Assembly (NCBI GenBank): GCA_023416585.1
Contig: JAEZHM010000113.1
Coordinates: forward strand, 1 to 64,000
Reading direction: 5' to 3'
Length of the DNA: 64,000 bases
Origin: Bacillota bacterium
GTDB lineage: Bacteria > Bacillota > Clostridia > Christensenellales > Aristaeellaceae
In this document: in pieces, positions 26,936 through 35,414 of the stretch
Layout of the letters: the number at the start of each line of letters is the position of its first letter
Numbering within the stretch: the stretch's first letter is position 1
Program-made: the position numbers and the translations under genes
Notes under the pieces: generated by a model
Told to the model about the DNA's origin: nothing
Seen by the model: only the letters and a program-made list of their open reading frames with translations
Database searches by the model: none

Positions 26936-29500
26936 ATGTGGAAAGCAACATCGCCGGATCATTCGCTGTCCGTGACCGTAAAGCAGGGCACGGCGGGGGA
27001 ACTATGCTATACCGTGGAAAAGCATGGCCATACTGTTGCGGAGGAATGCAAACTTGGTCTTATGACCAGCATAGGGGACTTTACACAGGGCCTGCAATTT
27101 TCGCACCAGCAAACAAATGAGATCCGGGAAACATACTCCATTCCCGCCGGGAAAAAAGCGTTGTATGAGAATAACGCCAACGAATTATCTCTGCATTTTA
27201 CGCGGGATGGCTTGCCGTTCGTGCTCAGGGTCCGGGCATATGAGGAAGGCATGGCATTTCGCTATGAGATTCCGGTGGAAGGGGAAGCATTTTCGGTCCA
27301 ATACGAAACAACGGACTTCCGCTTTCCCGAAACCTTTGACAAACTGTGGCTTCAAGATTGGGTTGCCTCCTATGAAGCGCCCTACAACAAAACCGCCTGG
27401 GGCATCCATCATAAGGACCGGCACTTTGGCATGCCCAGTCTTTTGTATTCCCAGCAAAATGAATTCTGGGTGATGATCAACGAAGCCAACGTGCTGAATA
27501 CAAATGGCAGCTATTGCATCAGCCATTTGAAGGGCACGGCGGAGCGCAGGCTTTTGCTGGACTTTGCTCCGGAAGAACATGGGCAGCCCATCCCTTCGCC
27601 TCTGCCATTTGCATCCCCCTGGAGGCTGATGGTGGTGGAAGACAGCCTGGACGGCATTGTCAACGCTACGCTCAACTACAACTTAAATCCTCCTTCGGTT
27701 ATTGAGGATACGTCTTGGATCAAGCCAGTTCGGGCACTGTGGGCCTGGTGGTCCAGCGATATGGGAGCGCAGCTTTATTCCGAGGCTAAGCAATATGTGG
27801 ACTTTGCTGCCGCCCTGGGCTTTGAGGCCGTGGTGCTGGATGCTTTGTGGGACGAAAGCTGGATCAAGGAATTCTGCGCCTATGCCCACGAGAGGAACGT
27901 CTCTCCTTGGCTCTGGACAGCCATGCAGCACATTGACACCTATGAAAAAGCAAGCCATTATCTGCCCCTATGGAAAAGCTGGGGCATCGATGGTGTGAAG
28001 ATTGACTTTTTTGAAAACGATTCCCATTATACCGCTTGGCAGTACAACATGATGGCTGACATCATGAAAGAGCAAAAGCTAATGATTAACTTCCACGGCT
28101 CCACAAAGCCCATGGGGGAGGGGCGGACATGGCCTCATTTCATAACCGCCGAGGGGATCATGGGCCTGGAACATTACAAATGGAGCGATATGCCCAGTGC
28201 TGAACACAACTGCACCGTGCCTTTCATACGAAACGCGGCAGGGCCTATGGATTATACGCCGGTGGGCTTCTCCAACAAAAACCGCAACACCTCCCTGGCC
28301 CATCAAATGGCGCTGGCGGCGGTGTTCGATTCTGGCTGTCAGCACTATTCCGCATCCATCTTTCACCTGGAACCCTGGGAGGGGACAAATTTTCTGAGAA
28401 GGCTGAAACCCAAGTATGACGGGGTAAGGGTCCTTTCCGGCTTTCCCGGCGATCATGTGGCCATGCTGCGCTGGGTTAAAAAGACCGAAGAATATATCAT
28501 CGGCTGCATTACCAACGCAAACCGTACGCTGCGGCTGTCTTTTGATTTCTTGCCCCCGGGCGAGTTTGAGGCGGAAATCTATGGCGACAACCGTTTCGGC
28601 AACGCTATCACCTATGAAAAGATGAATGTGACAAGGGACACTGTGCGTGACATCGTTATGCCCGATCATGGCGGTACGGGTATCTATATCGCCAGGGAAG
28701 TCAAACCCCTGGCCATGGCTTTATGTGGTGGATATATGGGCGGCAGCTTGTCACGCTATCCCTCGGAAAACGCAAGGGTGATGCACGGCAGTGAAATGGT
28801 GAGTCTGTCGCATGAGCAAAAGGCCATCATGCTAAACGGCAGCGCGGAATTTGTGACAAACGACTTGCCTGCCTTCAAGCGCTATACGCTGCGTTTTTAT
28901 TACATGGCCGAATCCCCCTTTACGGTGGAAATCACCGATGGCAGGAATACGGTAAAGGCCGATATGATGAAAAGCGGAGCGCCGGGTATCATGGCAGCGG
29001 GGCAATTGACCATGCTTTTGGAGAAAGGCTCCGCCAGGCTTGTAGTCAGGCGGTTGTCGGGCGCTGTGCCCATTATCACCGAGATGCGTGTCATCGACAA
29101 TGACCCGCCGGAGACCATTGTTATAAACGCCGGCACGGGCATCGTATCCGGCGGGGCGGAACTGTTGGAAACGGAGGATGGGGAATACAAGGCTGTAGGC
29201 CTGGGTCATGGCGGGGAGATCGTTTTTGATAACGTGATGCTGCCCGTGGATGGATCGTATATCCTTCGGATCAACTATTACGCCGGAGTGGGCGGCGCTG
29301 CCGATGTATATGTGAACGGCATGGAGCCGTTGAAGGCATACCTGGCTGGTGTTGGACTGTGGGGCGCCACATTGCGAGGCGACATCCTGGGCCGGGAAGT
29401 GCTCGTGCATCTGAATAAGGGCAAAAATACCATCCGCGTCGCAAGTGTTGAGAGCATTCGTCCCCATATCCGGGAGATCACCGTTACCCCCGATGATTGA
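26936..29500 (+). CDS. second GH97 alpha-glycosidase (tandem paralogue)
   Basis: An 854-residue GH97 protein aligning end to end with the preceding one, including the C-terminal extension (FDNVMLPVDGSYILRINYYA, LNKGKNTIRVASVE). D357 in VKIDFFEND matches the retaining-type nucleophile, and SAEHNC, GLEHYKWSDMP and MINFHGSTKPMGEGRTWP are shared. It starts 2 bases after its paralogue, with GGAGGAG inside that gene's end, so the two are co-translated. No signal peptide. The pair probably arose by tandem duplication and may differ in linkage or aglycone specificity. Confidence 0.88.
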   Translation: MWKATSPDHSLSVTVKQGTAGELCYTVEKHGHTVAEECKLGLMTSIGDFTQGLQFSHQQTNEIRETYSIPAGKKALYENNANELSLHFTRDGLPFVLRVRAYEEGMAFRYEIPVEGEAFSVQYETTDFRFPETFDKLWLQDWVASYEAPYNKTAWGIHHKDRHFGMPSLLYSQQNEFWVMINEANVLNTNGSYCISHLKGTAERRLLLDFAPEEHGQPIPSPLPFASPWRLMVVEDSLDGIVNATLNYNLNPPSVIEDTSWIKPVRALWAWWSSDMGAQLYSEAKQYVDFAAALGFEAVVLDALWDESWIKEFCAYAHERNVSPWLWTAMQHIDTYEKASHYLPLWKSWGIDGVKIDFFENDSHYTAWQYNMMADIMKEQKLMINFHGSTKPMGEGRTWPHFITAEGIMGLEHYKWSDMPSAEHNCTVPFIRNAAGPMDYTPVGFSNKNRNTSLAHQMALAAVFDSGCQHYSASIFHLEPWEGTNFLRRLKPKYDGVRVLSGFPGDHVAMLRWVKKTEEYIIGCITNANRTLRLSFDFLPPGEFEAEIYGDNRFGNAITYEKMNVTRDTVRDIVMPDHGGTGIYIAREVKPLAMALCGGYMGGSLSRYPSENARVMHGSEMVSLSHEQKAIMLNGSAEFVTNDLPAFKRYTLRFYYMAESPFTVEITDGRNTVKADMMKSGAPGIMAAGQLTMLLEKGSARLVVRRLSGAVPIITEMRVIDNDPPETIVINAGTGIVSGGAELLETEDGEYKAVGLGHGGEIVFDNVMLPVDGSYILRINYYAGVGGAADVYVNGMEPLKAYLAGVGLWGATLRGDILGREVLVHLNKGKNTIRVASVESIRPHIREITVTPDD

Positions 29501-29520
29501 TATGCAACGGAGGAAACCGC

Positions 29521-29700
29521 ATGGCCATACAGGTGAAGGATAATCTGTTTTTGCTTAAGTTAAGAACGAACACCTACGCATTCAGAGTAATAACCGTCAG
29601 CAGCTGGAGTATGTATACTGGAGGGAAAGCATTACATGGATGGAGGATTTCCTGACTGAAAAGGAGGCAGACCCGCGCCATTTTGAACGGGAATTTTTCG
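29521..29700 (+). pseudogene. frameshifted and truncated GH36-like alpha-galactosidase remnant
   Basis: After GGAGG, ATG 29521 opens MAIQVKDNLFLLKLRTNTYAF-RV, the style of a GH36 alpha-galactosidase N-terminus, then stops at codon 45. From 29589 another frame continues the homology: NNRQQLEYVYWRESITWMEDF, ending near HFEREF. A single-base frameshift at about 29586-29592 would join the two. The gene is then cut off by the terminator at 29705-29739. It fits the alpha-galactoside theme of the operon. Family assignment rests on short similarity and is tentative. Confidence 0.5.
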
Positions 29701-29704
29701 CCAT

Positions 29705-29739
29705 AAAGCCGCATGGAAATCTGTTTTCCATGCGGCTTT
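29705..29739. terminator. bidirectional terminator between the GH97 operon and ridA
   Basis: Perfect 15-bp stem (AAAGCCGCATGGAAA / TTTCCATGCGGCTTT), loop TCTGT. It serves convergent transcription: the GH97 operon on plus and the RidA operon on minus, whose stop codon lies at 29787. Confidence 0.85.
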
Positions 29740-29786
29740 CCTGTCTTGATGAATCCCATACCTGGACCATCATCCGGTTTCCATTT

Positions 29787-30257
29787 TTACTTTTCCAACT
29801 CAACCAGCGCTTCGATCTCCACGGGAATGTTGGTCGGCAGCGCCACCATGCCCACGGCGGAGCGTGCGGCACGCCCGGACTCGCCAAACAACTCGATGAA
29901 CAGCGCAGAGGCGCCGTTGATTACCTGTGGCTGATCGTAAAAATCCGGACCGCAGTTTACAAAGCCCAGAACCTTCACAATTTTTTTAATGCGGTTCAAG
30001 TCACCCACGGCCGCCTGCAGATTGGCCAAAAGGTTCAATGCCGCGGCCTTGGCGGCCTCCTGCCCCTGGGCAATGGTAAGATCCATGCCTACCTTGCCGG
30101 AATACTGCGTACGGCCCGGTATATTTGGGCCTACACCGCTCAAATAGAGCAGATTTTCAGCAAACATCATCACAGGGGTGTACAGGCCGCCGATGGCCGG
30201 GGGTGCAGGGAGTTCCAGATTCAGTTCCCGAAGGCGCTGGTAGACATCCTGTTTCAT
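29787..30257 (-). CDS. RidA-family protein
   Basis: A 156-residue member of the RidA/YjgF family (reactive enamine/imine deaminases and relatives). Visible family features: LYLSGVGPNIPG, GQEAAKAAALNLLANLQAAVGDLNRIKKIVKVLGFVNC, and a C-terminal SAVGMVALPTNIPVEIEALVE. It is slightly longer than the standard 125-130 residues because of an N-terminal extension. ATG 30257 follows AGGAG; an in-frame ATG at 30287 does not. It is the second gene of an operon with a D-aminoacylase, a pairing that suggests a role in D-amino acid handling. Confidence 0.88.
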   Translation of the reverse strand: MKQDVYQRLRELNLELPAPPAIGGLYTPVMMFAENLLYLSGVGPNIPGRTQYSGKVGMDLTIAQGQEAAKAAALNLLANLQAAVGDLNRIKKIVKVLGFVNCGPDFYDQPQVINGASALFIELFGESGRAARSAVGMVALPTNIPVEIEALVELEK

Positions 30258-30287
30258 AGTACATTCTCCTCTGCTTATATCAATCAT

Positions 30288-31898
30288 TTATTTGCTTGTT
30301 CTGACTAGAAACCTGCCCTGCCCCTTTTGAATGATCTGATCGTTTTCTGCCACAGGAACACCGTTTATAACAACCATGCGGATACCTTTTGCCAATTGCT
30401 CCGGCTCTTCATAGGTTGCGGTATCGGTAATGCCATCCGGGTCGAAAATCACAAGATCGCCGTCCATCCCAGGCTTTAGGAACCCTTTCCTGTACAAACC
30501 GTAGCGGCTGGCTGTTTTACCGGTCATGCGGTGAATGGCTTCCTCCAGGGTTAGAAGCTTTTCCTCACGGACGTACTTTCGCAATATCTTGGGGAAAGCG
30601 CCGTAATACCGTGGGTGAGGCCTGCCCGGTGGAAGTACGGAATCGGAAATGATGTGGATGGGATTCCAGGCAAGCACCTTGCGCAGGTTGTTTTCGGTGA
30701 CGATGAAATTGATGATGCCGGCGCCGCCCTGCTCCGAAACCACCAGATCGCACAGCAGATCTGCCGGGGCAATTCCTTCCTTTTGTGCGGATTCAGCGAT
30801 GCTTCTGCCTACAAAGCGCTTGTTCTCCGGTTTGTTCACTGAGGAAATAAAGATGGATTGAAGCCCGCAGGAGGCCACGATGTTGTCCCAGTCAGGCTGC
30901 TCGTTTTGAAGGATACATGCCAGTTCTTCCCTTGCTTCTTTCGTTTTCAGCCTTTCCGCCAGCGCCTGCGTTCCGCCTGCAAGCCATTTGGGCGGCAGCA
31001 GCGTGAGCAGCGATGTGGAGCCGGCCTCATAGGGGTATGCATCGCAGGATACGTTCTGGCCGGAAGTGACGGCCTCCTCCACCAGGAAAACGGCCTTTTG
31101 AAATATTTCGCCCCAGCTTGCCTTGCCGGCAGCCTTGAAATGGCTGATTTCCAAGGAAACGCCAGCGAGTTTTGCTATATCCAGCACTTCCTGAACGGAG
31201 CGAGAAAGCCCCGTTCCTTCTCCCCGGATATGCGTTACAAGTGGAGCACCGTAAGGAACAAGGGCTTTGGCCAGCTGTATAAGCTCCTCCCGGACATAGT
31301 AGTTTTCCGGGGAATACATAAGGCCCATGGAGAGGCCGAATGCTCCCTGGGAAAGCGCGTTTCCGATCCTCAAACAGGATGCAGCAAGCTGCTCAGGGGG
31401 AACAGGATCGCTTGAATACCCGGAAAGCCCCATGCGCACGGTACCGCTGCCCACGAAAGACCCCACATTCAGGGAAGGACGGGCTTCATCCACAGCCGTG
31501 CGGTACTCGTCAAAGCTTTTGTAGGCGCTTAAATCCGTCATGTCACCCATGATGGGCGTCAAAAAGCGCAGCAGATCCTGCTGCATAATCTTTTCGCAGG
31601 GGAAAAGGGAAAACCCGCAATTGCCGCACAAAGCGGTGGTGATGCCCTGGCGGAGCTCCACCTCGCCATATTCCCTGGTTCGGAGCAGCGCGGCATCGAT
31701 ATGGCGGTGCGGATCAATGAAGCCGGGGCAGACGATAAGCCCTTTGGCGTCAACCTCACGGACTCCCGGGATAAGTCCGATCTTGCCGATGGCTGCGATC
31801 TTCCCGCCTGCAAGCAGCACATCCGCCGGATAGCCCGGAGCTTTGGTACCATCCACCACAAAACCATTCCGAATGTTAAGGTCAGGCTGCAAGACCAT
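30288..31898 (-). CDS. N-acyl-D-amino-acid deacylase (D-aminoacylase)
   Basis: A 536-residue amidohydrolase-superfamily enzyme of the D-aminoacylase/dihydroorotase-like group, releasing D-amino acids from N-acyl derivatives. Features: CPGFIDPHRHID (metal-binding His pair), VTHIRGEGTGL, LEISHFKAAG, DAYPYEAGSTSLLTLLP, and a C-terminal composite domain (GFLKPGMDGDLVIFDPD). ATG 31898 lies very close to its GTGAGGG site; TTG 31892 is an alternative with better spacing. A sigma-A promoter lies at 31968-31996. The RidA gene follows after 30 bases. Confidence 0.87.
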   Translation of the reverse strand: MVLQPDLNIRNGFVVDGTKAPGYPADVLLAGGKIAAIGKIGLIPGVREVDAKGLIVCPGFIDPHRHIDAALLRTREYGEVELRQGITTALCGNCGFSLFPCEKIMQQDLLRFLTPIMGDMTDLSAYKSFDEYRTAVDEARPSLNVGSFVGSGTVRMGLSGYSSDPVPPEQLAASCLRIGNALSQGAFGLSMGLMYSPENYYVREELIQLAKALVPYGAPLVTHIRGEGTGLSRSVQEVLDIAKLAGVSLEISHFKAAGKASWGEIFQKAVFLVEEAVTSGQNVSCDAYPYEAGSTSLLTLLPPKWLAGGTQALAERLKTKEAREELACILQNEQPDWDNIVASCGLQSIFISSVNKPENKRFVGRSIAESAQKEGIAPADLLCDLVVSEQGGAGIINFIVTENNLRKVLAWNPIHIISDSVLPPGRPHPRYYGAFPKILRKYVREEKLLTLEEAIHRMTGKTASRYGLYRKGFLKPGMDGDLVIFDPDGITDTATYEEPEQLAKGIRMVVINGVPVAENDQIIQKGQGRFLVRTSK

Positions 31899-31967
31899 CC
31901 CTCACTTTTGCACATGATCATGCCATCATTTTCTGGATGGAAGAACGTATGGATAAGGATAGTCGGC

Positions 31968-31996
31968 ATTATAGGCCGGGTTTTGGAAAAATGCAA
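31968..31996 (-). promoter_or_regulatory. promoter of the D-aminoacylase/ridA operon
   Basis: On the minus strand: TTGCAT (31991-31996), 17-base spacer, perfect TATAAT (31968-31973), about 70 bases before the start codon. Confidence 0.6.
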
Positions 31997-32049
31997 GGTC
32001 TTTTTTCCAATATCCGCTATGGACAGCTCGTGTCATCCATGCTAATTAG

Positions 32050-32300
32050 AAGCCGCATCATATCCCGTAATGTATGCAACCGAGTGGCGTGCATTCCCGG
32101 CGCTATCCTTGCTACGCTTTCCCTGGCATTGCTTGATGTGATGATCATCACAGATATATCCAAGTTTTTGCAGCAGTACCGGCAGAACAAAACGCTGAAT
32201 GACGTGTTCTCCACCCTGCGTCCGGCGGTAGCGTGCCTGATTGCAGCGGCGGGCTATTCCATTTCATTCAACGCTGTTGGCGCTGTACTGGGGTTACATG
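32050..32300 (+). pseudogene. chromate-transporter (ChrA-like) remnant
   Basis: The plus-strand frame here reads VACIPGAILATLSLALLDVMI, then ISKFLQQYRQNKTLNDVF and STLRPAVACLIAAAGYSIS, closely following the last third of one ChrA half-domain (VAGIPGAI-ATLG, LRPAVVGLIAAAALS). There is no start region: upstream residues do not match, and the family Gly in VAGIPGA is Cys. After AAGYSIS the similarity fades and a 17-bp hairpin follows. It reads as a decayed gene fragment, possibly left by an old rearrangement. Confidence 0.6.
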
Positions 32301-32309
32301 ATTCCTTAC

Positions 32310-32347
32310 AAAGCAGAAGAGCGGACGTATGTCCGCTCTTCTGCTTT
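32310..32347. terminator. strong hairpin downstream of the chrA remnant
   Basis: Perfect 17-bp stem (AAAGCAGAAGAGCGGAC / GTCCGCTCTTCTGCTTT), loop GTAT. It has A/T runs at both ends and probably was the terminator of the chrA-like gene. Bases 32348-32525 after it show no gene or clear signal. Confidence 0.8.
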
Positions 32348-32525
32348 AATCCCCTGGACTAAACACTCCGGGATTGAATTCCAGGAGATTGACAAGGTGT
32401 CGCAAATTCGCTTGTGTTCTCATTGCTTTCACCTCGAAGGTATTTTGCTTCAAATAAGCACTTTTAAGTGAGGAACTTTATTCCAATTGCAATGCATCGT
32501 TCGCTGATTTATAGTTAATCTCCCC

Positions 32526-32553
32526 TTGACAGCTTTGCGGAAAACAATACAAT
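32526..32553 (+). promoter_or_regulatory. sigma-A promoter of the nucleoside hydrolase gene
   Basis: Perfect TTGACA (32526-32531), 16-base spacer, TACAAT (32548-32553); 71 bases before the start codon. Confidence 0.75.
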
Positions 32554-32624
32554 AAATGCTATTGGAAAAAATGCCGGATTGCGGAACAAAATTACCTGAT
32601 GCTTCCGGCCTGGGAGAGTAGAAT

Positions 32625-33467
32625 ATGATTCAAAAACTATGGATCGACACAGATATGGGCGGAGACATTGATGATGCGCTGGCGATCAGCATGGCGCTTC
32701 ATTCCAGGGAACTGCAGGTCATCGGGATCTCCACGGTATACATAGGCAATGCATGGCGTACAGATTTGGTGCGTTCTATGATGGAAGCATTTGGACATTC
32801 TGAAATCCCGGTGCACTTGGGTGCGGAAAAGCCCATTACCGGCCAGTGGAACAACTACGTTCCGGTGCCCCCCCTTGCAAATGATGCTGTACCGGCGCTG
32901 ATCAAGGCGGCCAGGGAGAATCCCGGTCTTTGTGTGGCAGCCATCGGACCACTCACCAATATCGCTTTGGCCCTTGCCCAGGCACCAGAGATTGCCAAAA
33001 ATCTCCGCCTTTATATCATGGGCGGAATGGTCACCATGGCCTACCCGGAATGGAATATCGTCTGCGATCCCGAGGCGGCCAGAATTGTCATGGAGAGCGG
33101 AGCCGACATTACCCTGATTGGCCTGGACGTGACGGAGAAGTGCCGCTTAAGCAAGGAAGAAGCCCAGGCGCTTGTAATGGGGGAAAACAAAAAGATGCGC
33201 TTTCTTCAGGGGGAGATGGCCCGCTTTTTTGAAAACTTCAATTTCCTTCCGGTTCTACACGATCCGCTGACGATTGCGGCGCTTTTATGGGATGATCTTA
33301 TGACCTATGAGATGAAAGACATCGTTATTGAAACCAGGGGAGAGTTTACGCGGGGCGTCACTGTGGATCGGCGCTTTTCTGAAAAGAGGCAAATCCGCAC
33401 GGCGGTATCCGTTAATGTCCCCAAAGCTATGGAGCGTATTGTGAAGCGTATTCGGGGAGAGATATAA
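32625..33467 (+). CDS. nucleoside hydrolase (IunH/RihB family)
   Basis: A 280-residue inosine-uridine-preferring nucleoside hydrolase family protein, hydrolysing ribonucleosides to base and ribose. The calcium-binding motif DTDMGGDIDDA is at 8-18; AAIGPLTNIALAL, YIMGGMV and PVLHDPLTIAALL (second active-site segment) are present. GGGAG precedes the ATG. It is alone between its own promoter and a convergent terminator. Base specificity cannot be predicted. The ribose released could feed the ribokinase-type kinase at 51870, but no direct link is visible. Confidence 0.9.
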   Translation: MIQKLWIDTDMGGDIDDALAISMALHSRELQVIGISTVYIGNAWRTDLVRSMMEAFGHSEIPVHLGAEKPITGQWNNYVPVPPLANDAVPALIKAARENPGLCVAAIGPLTNIALALAQAPEIAKNLRLYIMGGMVTMAYPEWNIVCDPEAARIVMESGADITLIGLDVTEKCRLSKEEAQALVMGENKKMRFLQGEMARFFENFNFLPVLHDPLTIAALLWDDLMTYEMKDIVIETRGEFTRGVTVDRRFSEKRQIRTAVSVNVPKAMERIVKRIRGEI

Positions 33468-33511
33468 GCTTTCCCGTGGTTTTATGAATCATTTGTGTTT
33501 TTGCGGTATAG

Positions 33512-33552
33512 AAAAAGCGGTACGCCTTCAAGCAGAGGCATGCCGCTTTTGT
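33512..33552. terminator. bidirectional terminator between nucleoside hydrolase and fucU
   Basis: Imperfect stem AAAAGCGGTACGCCT / AGGCATGCCGCTTTT around AAGCAG-type loop, followed by GTTTT on plus and by A/T on minus; lies between two convergent stop codons (33467 and 33555). Confidence 0.75.
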
Positions 33553-33554
33553 TT

Positions 33555-33986
33555 TCACTTGCCGATGACGCCCTTTTTCAGGATGACGCATGCATAAAGC
33601 GCATCTTCTCCCGTTTGGATGGTGGCGTATGCCTTTCGGCTGCGGTCATAAAAGTCAAAACGCTCAATGAAATCGATTTTCGTGCCCGGTGCGTGCTTAT
33701 CGACAACGTTGCGGAATTTTCCCCAGATGGGTGGATCACCTGCCGCGGTGCCGGGTACAACCTGCATCAGCGTTACAGGCTTTTCTACGAAAGTGTCCAG
33801 CGGGAAAAGCCGCAAAATGGCATCCAACAGTTCCGGAACCTTGTGGCCGTCACAGCGGATGCACCTGGCTCCCATAGAGGCGGCAGGGAAATTGCCATCT
33901 CCGATGACAATCTCATCCCCATGACCCATTTCTGCCAGAACTTTCAAAAGTTCAGGAGAAAGCAGCGGTGAAATACCCTTTAACAT
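33555..33986 (-). CDS. fucU: RbsD/FucU-family sugar mutarotase
   Basis: A 143-residue mutarotase of the RbsD/FucU family, interconverting sugar anomers (L-fucose or D-ribose/pyranose forms) for downstream enzymes. MLKGISPLLSPELLKVLAEMGHGDEIVIGDGNFPA with the catalytic His is typical of FucU. AGGAG lies before the ATG. It is divergent from the transport operon at 34461 across a region holding a LacI-type operator at 34086-34093, so it probably belongs to the same sugar regulon. FucU fits slightly better than RbsD; the sugar is unknown. Confidence 0.88.
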   Translation of the reverse strand: MLKGISPLLSPELLKVLAEMGHGDEIVIGDGNFPAASMGARCIRCDGHKVPELLDAILRLFPLDTFVEKPVTLMQVVPGTAAGDPPIWGKFRNVVDKHAPGTKIDFIERFDFYDRSRKAYATIQTGEDALYACVILKKGVIGK

Positions 33987-34036
33987 GTAGAATACTCCTC
34001 TCGCATATAAGGCGGTTTATGCCCTTGATACCGGAT

Positions 34037-34042
34037 AGTATA
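34037..34042 (-). promoter_or_regulatory. -10 element of fucU
   Basis: TATACT on the minus strand, 50 bases before the fucU start; no good -35. The AAACGTTT site at 34086-34093 lies about 44 bases upstream of it. Confidence 0.4.
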
Positions 34043-34085
34043 GCAGGAAAACATAGAAAACGAAAGTATTATTAGGCTCCAAATT

Positions 34086-34093
34086 AAACGTTT
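34086..34093. promoter_or_regulatory. LacI-type operator core AAACGTTT (site A)
   Basis: TTAAACGTTTTC around a palindromic AAACGTTT with central CG, the hallmark of LacI-family operators. It sits in the divergent region between fucU and the transport operon. Sites B, C and D share the core. Bases 34094-34260 are AT-rich with no gene. Confidence 0.55.
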
Positions 34094-34260
34094 TCCCTGA
34101 TTATCTTGGAATAGTCTGCAAAGGACTGCTTGGTTGCCTGCTTAGCAACTTCACTAGATGCAGTGCAAACTGTGCAATAGTGATAAAATATGTCAATGCA
34201 TTTCACTATATATTTAAATAAAATGGCAAGAATTTATTGCATGAAAATCTGAAAAAGAAC

Positions 34261-34289
34261 TTGACAGCGGGATGAATTGTGAATATAAT
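34261..34289 (+). promoter_or_regulatory. consensus sigma-A promoter of the 34.4-42.0 kb operon
   Basis: TTGACA (34261-34266), exactly 17 bases, TATAAT (34284-34289): both hexamers perfect. Such a strong promoter implies a need for repression, supplied by the operator at 34316-34323. The leader before the first gene is about 165 bases. Confidence 0.9.
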
Positions 34290-34315
34290 AAATTTAAGAT
34301 ATTAAAGAAAAGGAA

Positions 34316-34323
34316 AAACGTTT
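34316..34323. promoter_or_regulatory. LacI-type operator core AAACGTTT (site B)
   Basis: AAAACGTTTATCCTA begins 26 bases downstream of the -10 box, in the early transcribed region. Its AAACGTTTATCCTA segment is identical over 14 bases to site D at 47613, which argues for one regulator acting on both. Confidence 0.7.
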
Positions 34324-34460
34324 ATCCTAAAGTGGTGACTTGATCAGCGCATTATTCAACTTGATTGCGCTTTTGAAAAGGAAGAACCCATGTTCTAAAA
34401 ACAGGGCGCTTCCGCGGGAAAACATGTGCCCAAAAACGTTCGAAACGGGAGGGAATTCAG

Positions 34461-35414
34461 ATGGCGACACTGGCTAAGGAGATGAAACCGTCAGCCGTGA
34501 ATACATGTCGGAAGAGCTTATTCAAACGCATGATCGGATGCTGGCAGTTATATGTGATCTTGCTGCTTCCGCTGTTATGGGTTCTTATTTTCAGCTACGG
34601 TCCTATGTACGGTTTACAGCTGGCCTTCAAGCGCTACAGCCCCAGGGCTGGCATCTGGGGAAGTAATTGGATAGGTTTCTCTTATTTTAAACAGTTTTTT
34701 GGCTCAAAAATCAGCTGGCAGATAATTAGTAATACATTCATTCTGAGCATGTTCTCCATTGTGGCAAGTTTCCCCATCCCGATACTGCTGGCTATTTCCT
34801 TTAATGAAATCCGTGCCCGCAGATATAAGAAATTCGTGCAAATGGTTACTTATGCTCCGTATTTCATTTCGACCGTCGTGTTGGTAGGCATGATGATGAT
34901 GCTTTTAGAAACGAGGGTGGGCATCGTCAACCGTCTGATGGGTCTGATTGGAATAGCCCCCATTAACTTCATGGGTAAGCCGGAACTGTTCCGTTCGGTG
35001 TATGTGTGGTCCGGTGTATGGCAGACCAGCGGGTACAGTTGCATCATATACATTGCAGCGTTGGCTGGTATCAATTCCGAATTGCAGGAAGCTGCCACCA
35101 TTGACGGTGCTAATAAGATCAAAAGAATATGGCATGTGGATTTGCCGTGCATCAGGCCTACCATCACCATCATCCTGATCATGGGCTTTGGCTACACCAT
35201 GAGCATTGGGTTTGAAAAAGTATTCCTGATGCAAAACAGTCTGAATACCGCCACCTCTGAGATCATCTCCACCTACGTGTACAAGATCGGTATGCAGTCC
35301 AACAACTTCGGGCTTTCCACAGCTATTGGGCTTTTGAATTCCGTTATCAATCTGGTGCTGCTGATCCTTGCAAATCTTGTGGCCAGAAAGGTGGGTGAAA
35401 CAAGCCTATGGTAA
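34461..35414 (+). CDS. sugar ABC transporter permease (LplB type)
   Basis: A 317-residue inner-membrane permease of a CUT1 importer, first gene of the operon controlled by the consensus promoter and LacI-type site B. Six helices; the EAA loop reads LQEAATIDGANKIKRIWHVDLP. GGGAGGG precedes the ATG. Its end overlaps the start of the partner permease by a few bases, indicating tight coupling. Confidence 0.93.
   Translation: MATLAKEMKPSAVNTCRKSLFKRMIGCWQLYVILLLPLLWVLIFSYGPMYGLQLAFKRYSPRAGIWGSNWIGFSYFKQFFGSKISWQIISNTFILSMFSIVASFPIPILLAISFNEIRARRYKKFVQMVTYAPYFISTVVLVGMMMMLLETRVGIVNRLMGLIGIAPINFMGKPELFRSVYVWSGVWQTSGYSCIIYIAALAGINSELQEAATIDGANKIKRIWHVDLPCIRPTITIILIMGFGYTMSIGFEKVFLMQNSLNTATSEIISTYVYKIGMQSNNFGLSTAIGLLNSVINLVLLILANLVARKVGETSLW

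Noticed and set aside
29640..30308. 222-codon plus-strand frame across ridA
   Set aside because: Its first 20 codons belong to the GH36-like remnant; the rest is antisense to ridA and crosses a terminator hairpin.
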